Assembly: GCF_900105675.1 (NCBI RefSeq)
Contig: NZ_LT629786.1
Coordinates: 5,952,001 to 6,016,000, forward strand
DNA length: 64,000 bases
Direction of reading: 5' to 3'
Source: Pseudomonas synxantha
GTDB taxonomy: Bacteria; Pseudomonadota; Gammaproteobacteria; Pseudomonadales; Pseudomonadaceae
Shown piece by piece: positions 29,285 to 37,607 of this stretch (its first letter is position 1; every line of letters starts with the position of its first letter). The notes under the pieces are model-generated. The model made no database searches, was not told the origin of the DNA, and saw only the letters and a program-made list of their open reading frames with translations. The position numbers and the translations under genes were made by a program.

Positions 29285-30030
29285 TCACGACGCGCCACAA
29301 ACTGACGCGTTATGGCACCAGCCTCGCCGTCGTGCTGGGCGTGCATGCCGTCGCGATCATCATCGCGCTCCAATGGTCCGCGCCGCAGGTGATCCAGTTG
29401 CCACCCGCCGCCATGGTCATCGACCTGGCGCCGATGCCGGCACCACCACCTCCGGCACCGCCCAAGGTGGTGACGCCGCCGCAGCCGCCTGCCCCCGTGG
29501 AAGAGCTGCCCCTGCCAAAAATGGCCGAGGCGCCCAAGCCAACGATCCAGGTGCCCAAGCCGGTCAAGCCCAAGCCTAAGCCGCAACCGCCCAAGCCGGT
29601 AGAGAAGAAGCCCGAGCCACCCAAGGAAAAACCTTCCGAGGAGCCACCGAGCGAAACTCCACCGACCAATACACCGGCGGAAAAATCGGCCCAGCCCGCG
29701 CCTGGCCCATCGGCACAGCAGATAGCGGCCCAGGCGTCCTGGCAAAGCACCCTGCTGGCGCACCTGCAGAAGTACAAGAAGTACCCGCCCGCCGCCCAAC
29801 AGCGCGGCAAGGAAGGTATGAACCGCTTGCGCTTCGTGGTCGATGCCGAAGGCAACGTATTGTCCTACGAGTTGGAAGGCCGCTCCGGCAACGCCGACCT
29901 GGACCGTGCGACCCTGGAGATGATCCGCAAGGCCCAGCCGCTGCCCAAGCCACCAGCCGACCTGCTGAAAAATGGCAGCGTCGAACTCGTTGCGCCGTTC
30001 GTCTACAACATCGACAAGCGCCGCCGTTAA
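29281..30030 (+). CDS. tonB: Energy transducer TonB, 249 aa
   Basis: Transmits energy from ExbBD to outer-membrane receptors. It has an N-terminal helix (YGTSLAVVLGVHAVAIIIAL) and a long Pro/Lys/Glu-rich spacer from about residue 45 to 140 (PPPPAPPKVVTPP, VKPKPKPQPPKPVEKKPEPP). The C-terminal TonB domain contains the KKYPPAAQQRGKEG signature and FVVDAEGNVLSYELEGRSGN. Third gene of the operon, coupled to exbD by overlap. Confidence 0.96.
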   Translation: MITTRHKLTRYGTSLAVVLGVHAVAIIIALQWSAPQVIQLPPAAMVIDLAPMPAPPPPAPPKVVTPPQPPAPVEELPLPKMAEAPKPTIQVPKPVKPKPKPQPPKPVEKKPEPPKEKPSEEPPSETPPTNTPAEKSAQPAPGPSAQQIAAQASWQSTLLAHLQKYKKYPPAAQQRGKEGMNRLRFVVDAEGNVLSYELEGRSGNADLDRATLEMIRKAQPLPKPPADLLKNGSVELVAPFVYNIDKRRR

Positions 30031-30044
30031 ACACATCTACAAGC

Positions 30045-30074
30045 AATGCGGGAGAAAGTTTTTACTCCCGCATT
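30045..30074 (+). terminator. Hairpin after tonB
   Basis: Perfect 10-bp stem AATGCGGGAG/CTCCCGCATT around an AT-rich 10-nt loop, 15 bp after tonB. No T run follows, so confidence as a true terminator is moderate. Confidence 0.6.
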
Positions 30075-30195
30075 CGCCATCGCCAAATCAGCAAAATTTC
30101 CGACATTCCCCACTCAATCCCCAGCAAAGTTCTGATAACGTGCGTCTATCGATTGCAGCCGGTATGCTTGGCCTGCAACCTCATGGACGCCTGCT

Positions 30196-31116
30196 ATGAC
30201 TCTTACAGAATTACGCTACATCGTGACCCTCGCCCAGGAACAGCACTTCGGCCACGCGGCCGAGCGTTGCCATGTCAGCCAGCCGACGCTGTCGGTGGGC
30301 GTCAAAAAGCTTGAAGACGAACTCGGTGTGTTGATTTTCGAGCGCAGCAAGAGCGCCGTGCGCCTCACTCCGGTGGGCGAAGGCATCGTGGCCCAGGCCC
30401 AGAAGGTCCTGGAACAAGCGCAAAGCATTCGCGAACTGGCCCAGGCCGGCAAGAACCAGCTGACCGCGCCGCTCAAGGTCGGCGCGATCTACACTGTCGG
30501 CCCGTATCTGTTCCCGCACTTGATCCCGCAACTGCATCGCGTCGCGCCGCAGATGCCGCTGTATATCGAAGAAAACTTCACCCACGTGCTGCGCGACAAA
30601 CTGCGCAATGGCGAGTTGGACGCGATCATCATCGCCCTGCCGTTCAACGAGGCGGACGTACTCACGCTACCTCTCTACGACGAGCCGTTCTACGTGTTGA
30701 TGCCGGCCTCCCACCCGTGGACCAAGAAGGACACTATCGACGCCGCCCTGCTCAACGACAAGAGCCTGCTGCTGCTTGGCGAAGGCCACTGCTTCCGCGA
30801 CCAGGTATTGGAAGCCTGCCCGACCCTGACCAAGGGCAACGACGGCGCCAAGCACACCACGGTGGAATCCAGCTCACTGGAAACCATTCGCCATATGGTC
30901 GCTTCCGGCCTGGGCATCTCGATCCTGCCGCTGTCAGCCGTAGACAGCCATCACTACGCCCAGGGCGTAATCGAAGTGCGCCCGCTCACACCTCCGGTGC
31001 CGTTCCGCACCGTGGCGATCGCCTGGCGTGCCAGCTTCCCACGCCCCAAAGCGATTGAGATTCTCGCCGATTCGATCCGCCTGTGCTCGGTGGCCAAGCC
31101 GCCCGTTGCGAGCTAA
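30196..31116 (+). CDS. oxyR: Hydrogen-peroxide-sensing LysR-type regulator OxyR, 306 aa
   Basis: Transcription activator of peroxide defence genes. The N-terminal LysR helix-turn-helix (MTLTELRYIVTLAQEQHFGHAA...CHVSQPTLSVGVKKLE) is intact. The peroxide-sensing cysteines are at the canonical positions, Cys199 (GEGHCF) and Cys208 (LEACPT), able to form the regulatory disulfide. It is followed after 8 bp by recG; the oxyR-recG operon is known in Pseudomonas, linking peroxide sensing to DNA repair. Confidence 0.97.
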   Translation: MTLTELRYIVTLAQEQHFGHAAERCHVSQPTLSVGVKKLEDELGVLIFERSKSAVRLTPVGEGIVAQAQKVLEQAQSIRELAQAGKNQLTAPLKVGAIYTVGPYLFPHLIPQLHRVAPQMPLYIEENFTHVLRDKLRNGELDAIIIALPFNEADVLTLPLYDEPFYVLMPASHPWTKKDTIDAALLNDKSLLLLGEGHCFRDQVLEACPTLTKGNDGAKHTTVESSSLETIRHMVASGLGISILPLSAVDSHHYAQGVIEVRPLTPPVPFRTVAIAWRASFPRPKAIEILADSIRLCSVAKPPVAS

Positions 31117-31124
31117 GCAACCGT

Positions 31125-33200
31125 ATGACTGAGCTGTCGCAGGTGCCGGTGACGGCACTCAAGGGTGTGGGTGAGGCCATGGCCGAGAAGCTGGCCAAGG
31201 TCGGCCTGGAAAACCTCCAGGACGTGCTGTTCCATTTGCCCCTGCGCTACCAGGATCGCACCCGCGTGGTGCCCATCGGCCACTTGCGCCCCGGGCAGGA
31301 CGCGGTGATCGAAGGCACCGTCAGCGGCGCCGACGTGGTGATGGGCAAACGCCGTAGCCTGGTAGTGCGCCTGCAGGATGGCACCGGTGGCTTGAGCCTG
31401 CGCTTCTACCATTTCAGCAACGCGCAGAAAGAGGGCCTCAAGCGTGGTACCCGCGTGCGCTGCTACGGCGAGGCGCGCCCTGGCGCTTCGGGCCTGGAAA
31501 TCTACCACCCGGAATACCGCGCCATTACCGGCGACGAACCGCCACCGGTAGATACCACGCTCACACCGATCTACCCGCTGACCGAAGGCCTGACCCAGCA
31601 ACGCCTGCGCCAGCTGTGCATGCAGACCCTGACCATGCTCGGCCCGCAAAGCCTGCCCGACTGGCTGCCCCTGGAGCTGGCCCGCGACTATCAACTGGCG
31701 CCCCTGGCTGATGCGATCCGCTACCTGCACCACCCGCCCGCCGATGCCGACGTGGACGAACTCGCTCTCGGCCATCATTGGGCCCAGCATCGCCTGGCCT
31801 TCGAAGAGCTGCTGACCCACCAACTGTCCCAGCAGCGCCTGCGTGAAAGCATGCGCTCCCTGCGCGCCCCGGCAATGCCAAAGGCCACCCGGCTGCCGGC
31901 GCAATACCTGGCTAACCTCGGCTTTGCGCCGACCGGAGCGCAACAGCGTGTGGGCAATGAAATCGCCTACGACCTCAGCCAGCAAGAACCGATGCTGCGC
32001 CTGATCCAGGGCGACGTAGGCACAGGCAAGACCGTGGTGGCTGCCCTCGCCGCCTTGCAAGCACTGGAGGCTGGTTATCAAGTGGCGCTGATGGCGCCCA
32101 CTGAAATCCTTGCCGAACAACATTTCATCACCTTCAAGCGCTGGCTCGAACCGCTGGGCCTGGAAGTGGCGTGGCTGGCCGGCAAGCTCAAAGGCAAGAA
32201 CCGCGCAAGCGCCCTGGAGCAGATCGCCGCGGGCGCCCCTATGGTGGTGGGCACCCATGCGTTGTTCCAGGACGAAGTGCAGTTCAAGAACCTTGCCTTG
32301 GTCATCATTGACGAACAGCACCGCTTCGGCGTGCAACAGCGCCTGGCCCTGCGCCAGAAAGGCGTGGGCGGGCGCATGAACCCGCACCAGTTGATCATGA
32401 CCGCCACCCCGATCCCGCGCACCCTGGCCATGAGCGCCTACGCCGACCTCGACACCTCTATCCTCGACGAACTGCCGCCCGGGCGTACCCCGGTCAATAC
32501 CGTGCTGGTCACCGACACCCGGCGCGTTGAAGTGATAGAGCGCGTGCGCGGCGCCTGTGCCGAAGGCCGTCAGGCGTACTGGGTGTGCACCTTGATCGAA
32601 GAGTCCGAAGAGCTGACCTGCCAGGCCGCCGAGACCACCTACGAAGACCTCACCAGCGCCTTGGGCGAACTCAAGGTCGGGCTGATCCATGGGCGCATGA
32701 AACCTGCGGAGAAGGCCGCAGTGATGGCCGAGTTCAAGGCCGGCAACCTGCAATTGCTGGTGGCGACCACGGTGATCGAAGTGGGCGTGGACGTGCCCAA
32801 CGCCAGCCTGATGATCATCGAAAACCCCGAGCGCCTGGGCCTGGCGCAACTGCACCAACTGCGCGGCCGGGTCGGCCGGGGCAGTGCTGCCAGCCACTGC
32901 GTGTTGCTGTATCACCCGCCGCTGTCGCAGATCGGTCGTCAGCGCCTGGGGATCATGCGCGAAACCAATGACGGTTTTGTCATCGCCGAAAAAGACCTCG
33001 AACTGCGCGGTCCGGGTGAAATGCTCGGCACGCGCCAGACCGGCCTGCTGCAATTCAAGGTTGCTGACCTGATGCGCGACGCCGATCTGTTGCCTGCCGT
33101 GCGCGACGCCGCCCAGGCCCTGCTCGAACGCTGGCCCGATCACGTCAGCCCGTTGCTGGATCGCTGGCTGCGGCACGGGCAGCAATACGGCCAAGTGTGA
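31125..33200 (+). CDS. recG: ATP-dependent DNA helicase RecG, 691 aa
   Basis: Remodels stalled forks and Holliday junctions. The N-terminal wedge/OB domain (LQDVLFHLPLRYQDRT to about residue 150) precedes the helicase core with Walker A GDVGTGKTVVA, the DEQH box (IIDEQHRFGVQQR), TATPIPRTLA and the motif VI LRGRVGRG. Length matches the family. ATG 31125 follows oxyR by 8 bp; the upstream frame within oxyR is not used. Probably co-transcribed with oxyR. Confidence 0.97.
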   Translation: MTELSQVPVTALKGVGEAMAEKLAKVGLENLQDVLFHLPLRYQDRTRVVPIGHLRPGQDAVIEGTVSGADVVMGKRRSLVVRLQDGTGGLSLRFYHFSNAQKEGLKRGTRVRCYGEARPGASGLEIYHPEYRAITGDEPPPVDTTLTPIYPLTEGLTQQRLRQLCMQTLTMLGPQSLPDWLPLELARDYQLAPLADAIRYLHHPPADADVDELALGHHWAQHRLAFEELLTHQLSQQRLRESMRSLRAPAMPKATRLPAQYLANLGFAPTGAQQRVGNEIAYDLSQQEPMLRLIQGDVGTGKTVVAALAALQALEAGYQVALMAPTEILAEQHFITFKRWLEPLGLEVAWLAGKLKGKNRASALEQIAAGAPMVVGTHALFQDEVQFKNLALVIIDEQHRFGVQQRLALRQKGVGGRMNPHQLIMTATPIPRTLAMSAYADLDTSILDELPPGRTPVNTVLVTDTRRVEVIERVRGACAEGRQAYWVCTLIEESEELTCQAAETTYEDLTSALGELKVGLIHGRMKPAEKAAVMAEFKAGNLQLLVATTVIEVGVDVPNASLMIIENPERLGLAQLHQLRGRVGRGSAASHCVLLYHPPLSQIGRQRLGIMRETNDGFVIAEKDLELRGPGEMLGTRQTGLLQFKVADLMRDADLLPAVRDAAQALLERWPDHVSPLLDRWLRHGQQYGQV

Positions 33201-33277
33201 CGCCTGACGCACTTATCCGACCAACACCTGTATCAAGCTGGTTATACTCCAATGAATGTAAGAAATTGGATCAGGCC

Positions 33278-34678
33278 ATGTCAGAAGTTGCCCTCGCCAC
33301 AGCCCCACTGACCGCCCCGCCGGTCATTCGGGCGCTGCTCGCCAAGCTCGCCATCCCCTACACGGAAGTCATCGAACAACCTGGCATGAACCCTGCGCAA
33401 AAGGTCCAGGCGGTGTTGCTTGAAGATGCGGTTGGCGCACTCATGGTGCTGTTCCCCCAAAGCCAGTTGCTCGACCTCAACCGCCTCGCCGAACTCACGG
33501 GTCGCCGCCTCACGGCCGTTGCCCCTGAGCGCGTCGAACGCATGCTCGGCAAGCATGCCCTGAGTCTGCTGCCGGGCCTGCCGGCACTCACCAGTTCACC
33601 GTGCCTGTATGAAGGCAGCCTGCTCAACGAGCCGAGCCTGCTGGTGCATTCGGGCGAAGCCGGACTGTTGCTGGAAATCCCCGGCGACGCGTTCAAGGGT
33701 ATGCTGACCAAGGCCAGCGCCGCGCACTTCGGTGAACCGCTGAGCAATATCCGCCCAAACCTCGACCGCCCCAATGATGACCGCGAGGAAATCACCCAGG
33801 CGATGCAGGCGTTCACCGCCCGCCGTATCCAGCAACGTCTTGAGGCGACCATCGAGATTCCACCGCTGGCCGACACGGCGCAAAAGATCATCAAGCTGCG
33901 CGTCGACCCCAACGCCACAATCGATGACATCACCGGCGTGGTGGAAACCGACCCGGCCCTCGCCGCCCAAGTGGTGAGTTGGGCCGCGTCGCCCTACTAC
34001 GCATCGCCGGGCAAGATCCGTTCAGTCGAAGATGCCATCGTGCGCGTACTGGGCTTCGATCTGGTGATCAACCTGGCCCTCGGCCTGGCCCTGGGCAAGA
34101 CCCTGAGCCTGCCCAAGGACCGTCCGCATCAGTCCACGCCCTATTGGCACCAGTCGATCTACACCGCCGCCGTGATCGAGGGCCTGACCCGCGCCATACC
34201 GCGCGCCCAGCGCCCGGAAGCCGGCCTGACCTACCTGGCCGGCCTGCTGCACAACTTCGGCTACCTGCTGCTGGCCCACGTGTTCCCGCCGCACTTTTCG
34301 CTGATCTGCCGGCATCTGGAGGTCAACCCGCACCTGTGCCACAGCTATGTCGAACAGCACTTGCTAGGTATCACCCGCGAGCAGATCGGTGCCTGGCTGA
34401 TGCGCTATTGGGACATGCCCGACGAACTGTCCACCGCCCTGCGGTTTCAGCACGATCCGACCTATGACGGGCAATACGCTGAGTATCCGAACCTGGTGTG
34501 TTTGGCCGTACGCTTGTTGCGCAGCCGGGGGATTGGTTCCGGGCCCGACGAGACCATTCCAGATGCGCTGCTTGAGCGTCTGGGCCTGAGTCGTGAGAAG
34601 GCTGAGGAAGTAGTCGGCAAGGTGCTGGATGCCGAGGTGTTGTTGCGCGAACTGGCTTCCCAGTTCAGCCAGGGCTGA
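33278..34678 (+). CDS. HDOD-domain protein with N-terminal YbaK-like domain, 466 aa
   Basis: Predicted signalling protein. Residues about 10-150 resemble the YbaK/ProX aminoacyl-tRNA deacylase fold (IRALLAKLAIPYTEVIEQPGMNPAQKVQAVLL). Residues about 190-440 are an HDOD domain (ASPYYASPGKIRSVEDAIVRVLGFD, and YLAGLLHNFGYLLLAHVFP), a module common in bacterial signalling. ATG 33278 is used because the frame open upstream overlaps recG and begins without a ribosome site. The biological input and output are unknown. Confidence 0.88.
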   Translation: MSEVALATAPLTAPPVIRALLAKLAIPYTEVIEQPGMNPAQKVQAVLLEDAVGALMVLFPQSQLLDLNRLAELTGRRLTAVAPERVERMLGKHALSLLPGLPALTSSPCLYEGSLLNEPSLLVHSGEAGLLLEIPGDAFKGMLTKASAAHFGEPLSNIRPNLDRPNDDREEITQAMQAFTARRIQQRLEATIEIPPLADTAQKIIKLRVDPNATIDDITGVVETDPALAAQVVSWAASPYYASPGKIRSVEDAIVRVLGFDLVINLALGLALGKTLSLPKDRPHQSTPYWHQSIYTAAVIEGLTRAIPRAQRPEAGLTYLAGLLHNFGYLLLAHVFPPHFSLICRHLEVNPHLCHSYVEQHLLGITREQIGAWLMRYWDMPDELSTALRFQHDPTYDGQYAEYPNLVCLAVRLLRSRGIGSGPDETIPDALLERLGLSREKAEEVVGKVLDAEVLLRELASQFSQG

Positions 34679-34697
34679 ATGTGTAGCCCCTCAGGCC

Positions 34698-34783
34698 GCT
34701 ATCGGGAGCAAGCCCCCTCCCACATTTGCCTGCATTCCAACGTTGGAACTCAATCAAATGTGGGAGGGGGCTTGCTCCCGATG
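34698..34783. repeat. REPIN 2
   Basis: Inverted REP pair: CTATCGGGAGCAAGCCCCCT... at 34698-34724 and its mate at 34759-34783, in the opposite arrangement to REPIN 1. Confidence 0.93.
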
Positions 34784-34808
34784 CATCCAACTCGGCCTAC
34801 CTGAAACC

Positions 34809-34890
34809 CTACTTCTTCTTTTTCGGCTTCAAATACTTGGTCAACCCCTGAAACCAGATTACCAGCGCCGGGTTGCCCTTGATCTGGATC
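34809..34890 (-). pseudogene. Duplicated 3' remnant of the SCP2-like gene
   Basis: The minus strand encodes about 26 codons that match the C-terminus of the intact gene at 37608-37985 (NPALVIWF-QGLTKYLKPKKK with stop). Similarity begins inside the REP at 34758 and ends abruptly after GATCTGGATC at 34890, where the intact copy continues with TCGACTTATC. This fragment and the intact copy are direct repeats flanking the effector cassette. Confidence 0.85.
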
Positions 34891-34892
34891 TA

Positions 34893-34963
34893 TTGATCGT
34901 TCCCACGCTCTGCGCTCATCGCTCTACACAAATCTCGATGAGCACAGAGCGAGGGAACAATCA
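34893..34963. repeat. Long imperfect palindrome
   Basis: Left arm 34893-34921 (TTGATCGTTCCCACGCTCTG then CGCTCATCG) is nearly the reverse complement of right arm 34936-34963 (CGATGAGCACAGAGCGAGGG then AACAATCA), with about 25 of 28 positions pairing. It looks like a second palindromic repeat family and may also act as a terminator for the immunity gene to its right, which ends at 34987 on the minus strand. Confidence 0.75.
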
Positions 34964-34986
34964 CTAACCGAGTAACGGAAGGTAGA

Positions 34987-35463
34987 TCAGTCGTGGTTCT
35001 TATCAATCAATGTAAACACCAACGCCTTTACTTGAAAAGTGGGGCTGTACTTGCAGATCAACTTGATATTCGGATATGTACTTGGATCAAGGCGATAGGC
35101 ATCCCATCCTCCAGTCATGCCCACGGGCTGTGGCATTTTTACAGGAGCACTCGATTCTATCGGGACGCCGAAATGAGACCGAATGTCGGATTTTGTCATC
35201 GTAGAAGCGAGCGGTTTGGGCAGCTCGCCCTTATATTCAACCGTTGAGGGAGTGCTTTTGATCAGAGTGATGAATAGCGTTTCCAATCGCTTGGTTTCTG
35301 CCCAAAAACTCAAGGAAAGACCCAATGCCGGTTCCAAGTGTAGGCGATCCCGCCCTTCATAAAGTTCCTGTAATGGCTGGTTCGGTATCAACCCTTCGGC
35401 AATCAAAACGTCGTAGCGCCTGCCAAGACTCCTGATCCAGCCCTCGATAGTTTTCGCATTCAT
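34987..35463 (-). CDS. Probable effector immunity protein (DUF6392-like), 158 aa
   Basis: Predicted immunity partner of the adjacent S-type-pyocin/PAAR effector. The N-terminus (WIRSLGRRYDVLIAEGLIPNQPLQELYEG and LGLSLSFWAETKRLETLFI) resembles DUF6392 proteins often found behind such toxin genes; this family call is from memory of the pattern. The ATG at 35463 overlaps the stop (TGA 35465-35463) of the frame-restored effector gene, a TGATG junction typical of toxin-immunity pairs. A GTG at 35472 in frame is a weaker alternative start. Confidence 0.75.
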   Translation of the reverse strand: MNAKTIEGWIRSLGRRYDVLIAEGLIPNQPLQELYEGRDRLHLEPALGLSLSFWAETKRLETLFITLIKSTPSTVEYKGELPKPLASTMTKSDIRSHFGVPIESSAPVKMPQPVGMTGGWDAYRLDPSTYPNIKLICKYSPTFQVKALVFTLIDKNHD

Positions 35464-36928
35464 CAATACCACCCCTGTTCTTTAGCGAGCCTATGCAGCT
35501 GCTCTCGAGCCACTTCAATGTCCGCATCGGTGAAGCCTTCTTCAAGAAGGCCGCGTTTAATCGCATTGAAATTGCTGTCCACTGCTGCCCTAAGGTCGGA
35601 GGCATCCTGCACCTGCTTTGCTTTGGTACTACGCCCCCGTAGGTCTCACTGTATTTTTGATGGACTCGGGCAGGAATAGCGATGCTTGGGGCTCGTCGAA
35701 GGTAATCCCTTATTTCCCGTGGATCCATTTCTCCGTCAAGTTTTAATAAAACGGCTTCAAGCACTTTACGAGCCGGAAGATGATCGATGTCATAACCATC
35801 TTTGATGCTACGACTGCTCAAGTCGTCATATGCCCCAACTTCCAGTGGAGTAACCATTGGCTTGGCAAACACCAAATACAACGGCGGCAGACCCGAATCA
35901 GCAGGAAACGAAATGATCGTATCCTGCCAGGTGACGTCCTCAGCTTCCCGACCTGGGTAGTGACTGATTACCGAATCTTGCCCCACTGCAACCGGATGAA
36001 CGAACAAATTATCCAAGCGCTCCGGTGTACCTGGGTATGGGCTCGGCGCACTGACCACCGGTCCACGGTTCGGCGTCCAAGTGATGCTGATGCCATCCAG
36101 CACCGCCACCATCGCGCTGTTGTCCGCATTCCATCCGGCTTGCGCAACGGGCACGCGATCAACACCACTCTCAGGCTTGGTATGTATGCCGTAAACACGC
36201 AGTTCACCTGACTCATCCTGGCGAAACTGGAAACGCACCCGCGTACTGGCCGAGCGCATACCGGCCAACTGTGCGGGGCTGTACAGCGTTGAATCACCGA
36301 TATCTCGCGGCCAAAAAGCCAGAAGCACGACGTTGAGGGCCGAACTGGCGCCGGCCAGCCCTCGTACAGCCCAGGCCCCGAGGTCGCTGCCGAGCGTTCC
36401 GGAGACCCTGCCGACGGCGCCCGTCGTACCGGTTGAGGCCATGACGGCCGTGGTGCCGAAGTTCCTGGCGTTTTCCGGGCCGGTTCCCGCAGCGGTAGAA
36501 CCGGCCGGCACCGAAACGCATGATTTGGCGAAAACGCATGCATCAGCGGCACGATTCGGCGCAACGGGCGCGGAAAAGCTGGGAGGGGGCGAGACGGATG
36601 CGGTCGGTCCCATTCCAGCGGCGGTGAATCGTTGAGGCTGGGGGCCGAACTGCTGAGATTTGAAGCTCTGATTGGCAATCAACTCCGGCGGCGGATCGCA
36701 TTTGCAGATACACAGATCCCCCTCAAGCGCCGCCTGCTTGCCGTCCCACTCTTCGTGCAGATGAGGGCCGGTGAGCGCGATGAAGCCTTCAGTGCCGCAG
36801 GCTGGACAAGCGACCCGGTCACCCTCCCTTGAGATCAATTCGCCGTTGAAACTGGTGCGCTCACAACCGCTGATCACTTTGCCACCCGCCGTGGTGGTTG
36901 AACCCGTGGTGATGTTGTAGCGCCTCAC
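35463..36928 (-). CDS. PAAR / S-type pyocin-domain effector, frameshifted near its 3' end
   Basis: Likely T6SS cargo effector. Residues 1-90 are a PAAR-like tip module (GSTTTAGGKVISGCERTSFN, VACPACGTEGFIALTGP, CICKCDPPP), followed by an Ala/Gly linker, an S-type pyocin domain (about 200-380) and a C-terminal toxin part with DIDHLPARKVLEAVL and PSIAIPARVHQKYSETYGG. At 35634-35638 a run of five C breaks the frame; one extra base restores KQVQDASDLRAAVDSNF and a stop at 35463 overlapping the immunity ATG. As written the frame runs on to 35357 (523 aa) through unrelated codons. Starts with GTG at 36928, coupled to a small upstream ORF. Toxin activity unknown. Confidence 0.8.
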
Positions 36929-37008
36929 ATCTGGCTCTGCACGCGGTCGTTGAGAGGGGTGTTGACTGGGCCGATTGACTGCAGGACCTGAGTATCAGTG
37001 CTCTTCAT
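36925..37008 (-). CDS. 27-codon leader ORF coupled to the PAAR effector
   Basis: ATG at 37008 has AAAAGGAC 5-7 nt upstream, a better ribosome site than that of the effector gene. It encodes MKSTDTQVLQSIGPVNTPLN plus 7 residues and stops with TGA at 36925-36927, overlapping the effector's GTG start (GTGA). The effector itself lacks a good ribosome site, so this could be translational coupling. An N-terminal extension of the effector separated by a one-base shift is an alternative. Confidence 0.5.
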   Translation of the reverse strand: MKSTDTQVLQSIGPVNTPLNDRVQSQM

Positions 37009-37105
37009 GGTTTGTCCTTTTTTACGCGTACGGGTGCTCAAACGCGGTCGTGGCGTCTGCCTCCTTTCAGTTGACGCTTTTTTATCGTCTACTGTGCTGC
37101 GTTAT

Positions 37106-37183
37106 GGTGGCTGTGCGCGGGATACCTTCGGGTATGCCGGTTTCCTTAATCTCCGGTCCGCGAACCTGCGCACAGCTGCCACC
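37106..37183 (+). ncRNA. Probable structured RNA leader upstream of the DUF6124-type gene
   Basis: The segment can fold into a closed three-way structure. GGTGGC (37106-37111) pairs with GCCACC (37178-37183) and TGTGCGC (37112-37118) with GCGCACA (37168-37174), leaving a 3-nt bulge. Inside are an ATACC-UUCG-GGTAT hairpin (37122-37135) and a CCGG/CCGG stem (37137-37156). Perfect pairing of the outer 13 bp over 65 nt with a UUCG tetraloop is unlikely by chance. It ends 53 bp before the start of the next gene, so a 5' UTR regulatory role is plausible. Overlapping ORFs here are not convincing. Confidence 0.55.
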
Positions 37184-37236
37184 CCATCGCATCGCGGCGA
37201 TCAATGGCAGCTCCACTTAGATTAAGGAATTTCACA

Positions 37237-37479
37237 ATGATCAAACCCACCCCCAACCCTCCCATCCGCCTGTTCACCGTTGCCGACAGCATCAGCACCG
37301 AAGACCTGTTGATCAACCTCAGCGAAACACTTGCTTCGGCCAACGCGCTGAGCTGCGACCTGGCCTTTAACTTAGAAGGTTCACCACGAGAGGAACTGCT
37401 GGGCGTTGCGCAATTGATTGAGCTGGCACAGTTGTTGGCTGATCGAGTACTCACTGTCTCAGGACAGGTAAGCCCGTGA
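37237..37479 (+). CDS. DUF6124 (formerly DUF3077)-like protein, 80 aa
   Basis: Small soluble protein resembling a family that is widespread and multicopy in Pseudomonas, with no known function. Characteristic parts are the start MIKPTPNPPIRLFTVADSIS, the central LSETLASANALSCDLAFNLEG and the C-terminal helix LIELAQLLADRVL. AAGGAA lies 8 nt before the ATG at 37237; the frame open from 37204 has no ribosome site. It follows the structured RNA candidate, which may control it. Confidence 0.85.
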   Translation: MIKPTPNPPIRLFTVADSISTEDLLINLSETLASANALSCDLAFNLEGSPREELLGVAQLIELAQLLADRVLTVSGQVSP

Positions 37480-37502
37480 GATGACGGACTGACCCCTTTT
37501 GA

Positions 37503-37581
37503 GAGCAAGTCACTTCCCACATTTGACCGAATTCCAGCTATGGAATGCATTCCAAGTGTGGGAGGGGGCTTGCTCCCGATG
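37503..37581. repeat. REP element 3 with degenerate partner
   Basis: An intact REP lies at 37557-37581. To its left, GAGCAAGTCACTTCCCACAT at 37503-37522 looks like a decayed inverted mate, so this was probably a REPIN. Confidence 0.8.
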
Positions 37582-37607
37582 AATCCACCTCGGTTTTACT
37601 GAAAACC

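Noticed and set aside
31113..33212. 699-aa minus-strand frame opposite recG
   Set aside because: RecG on the plus strand has every helicase motif; the antisense frame is a codon-bias shadow.
37000..37225. Small ORFs over the structured RNA (75 and 81 codons)
   Set aside because: Both frames are open but lack ribosome sites, and the strong base pairing explains the conservation-like look better.
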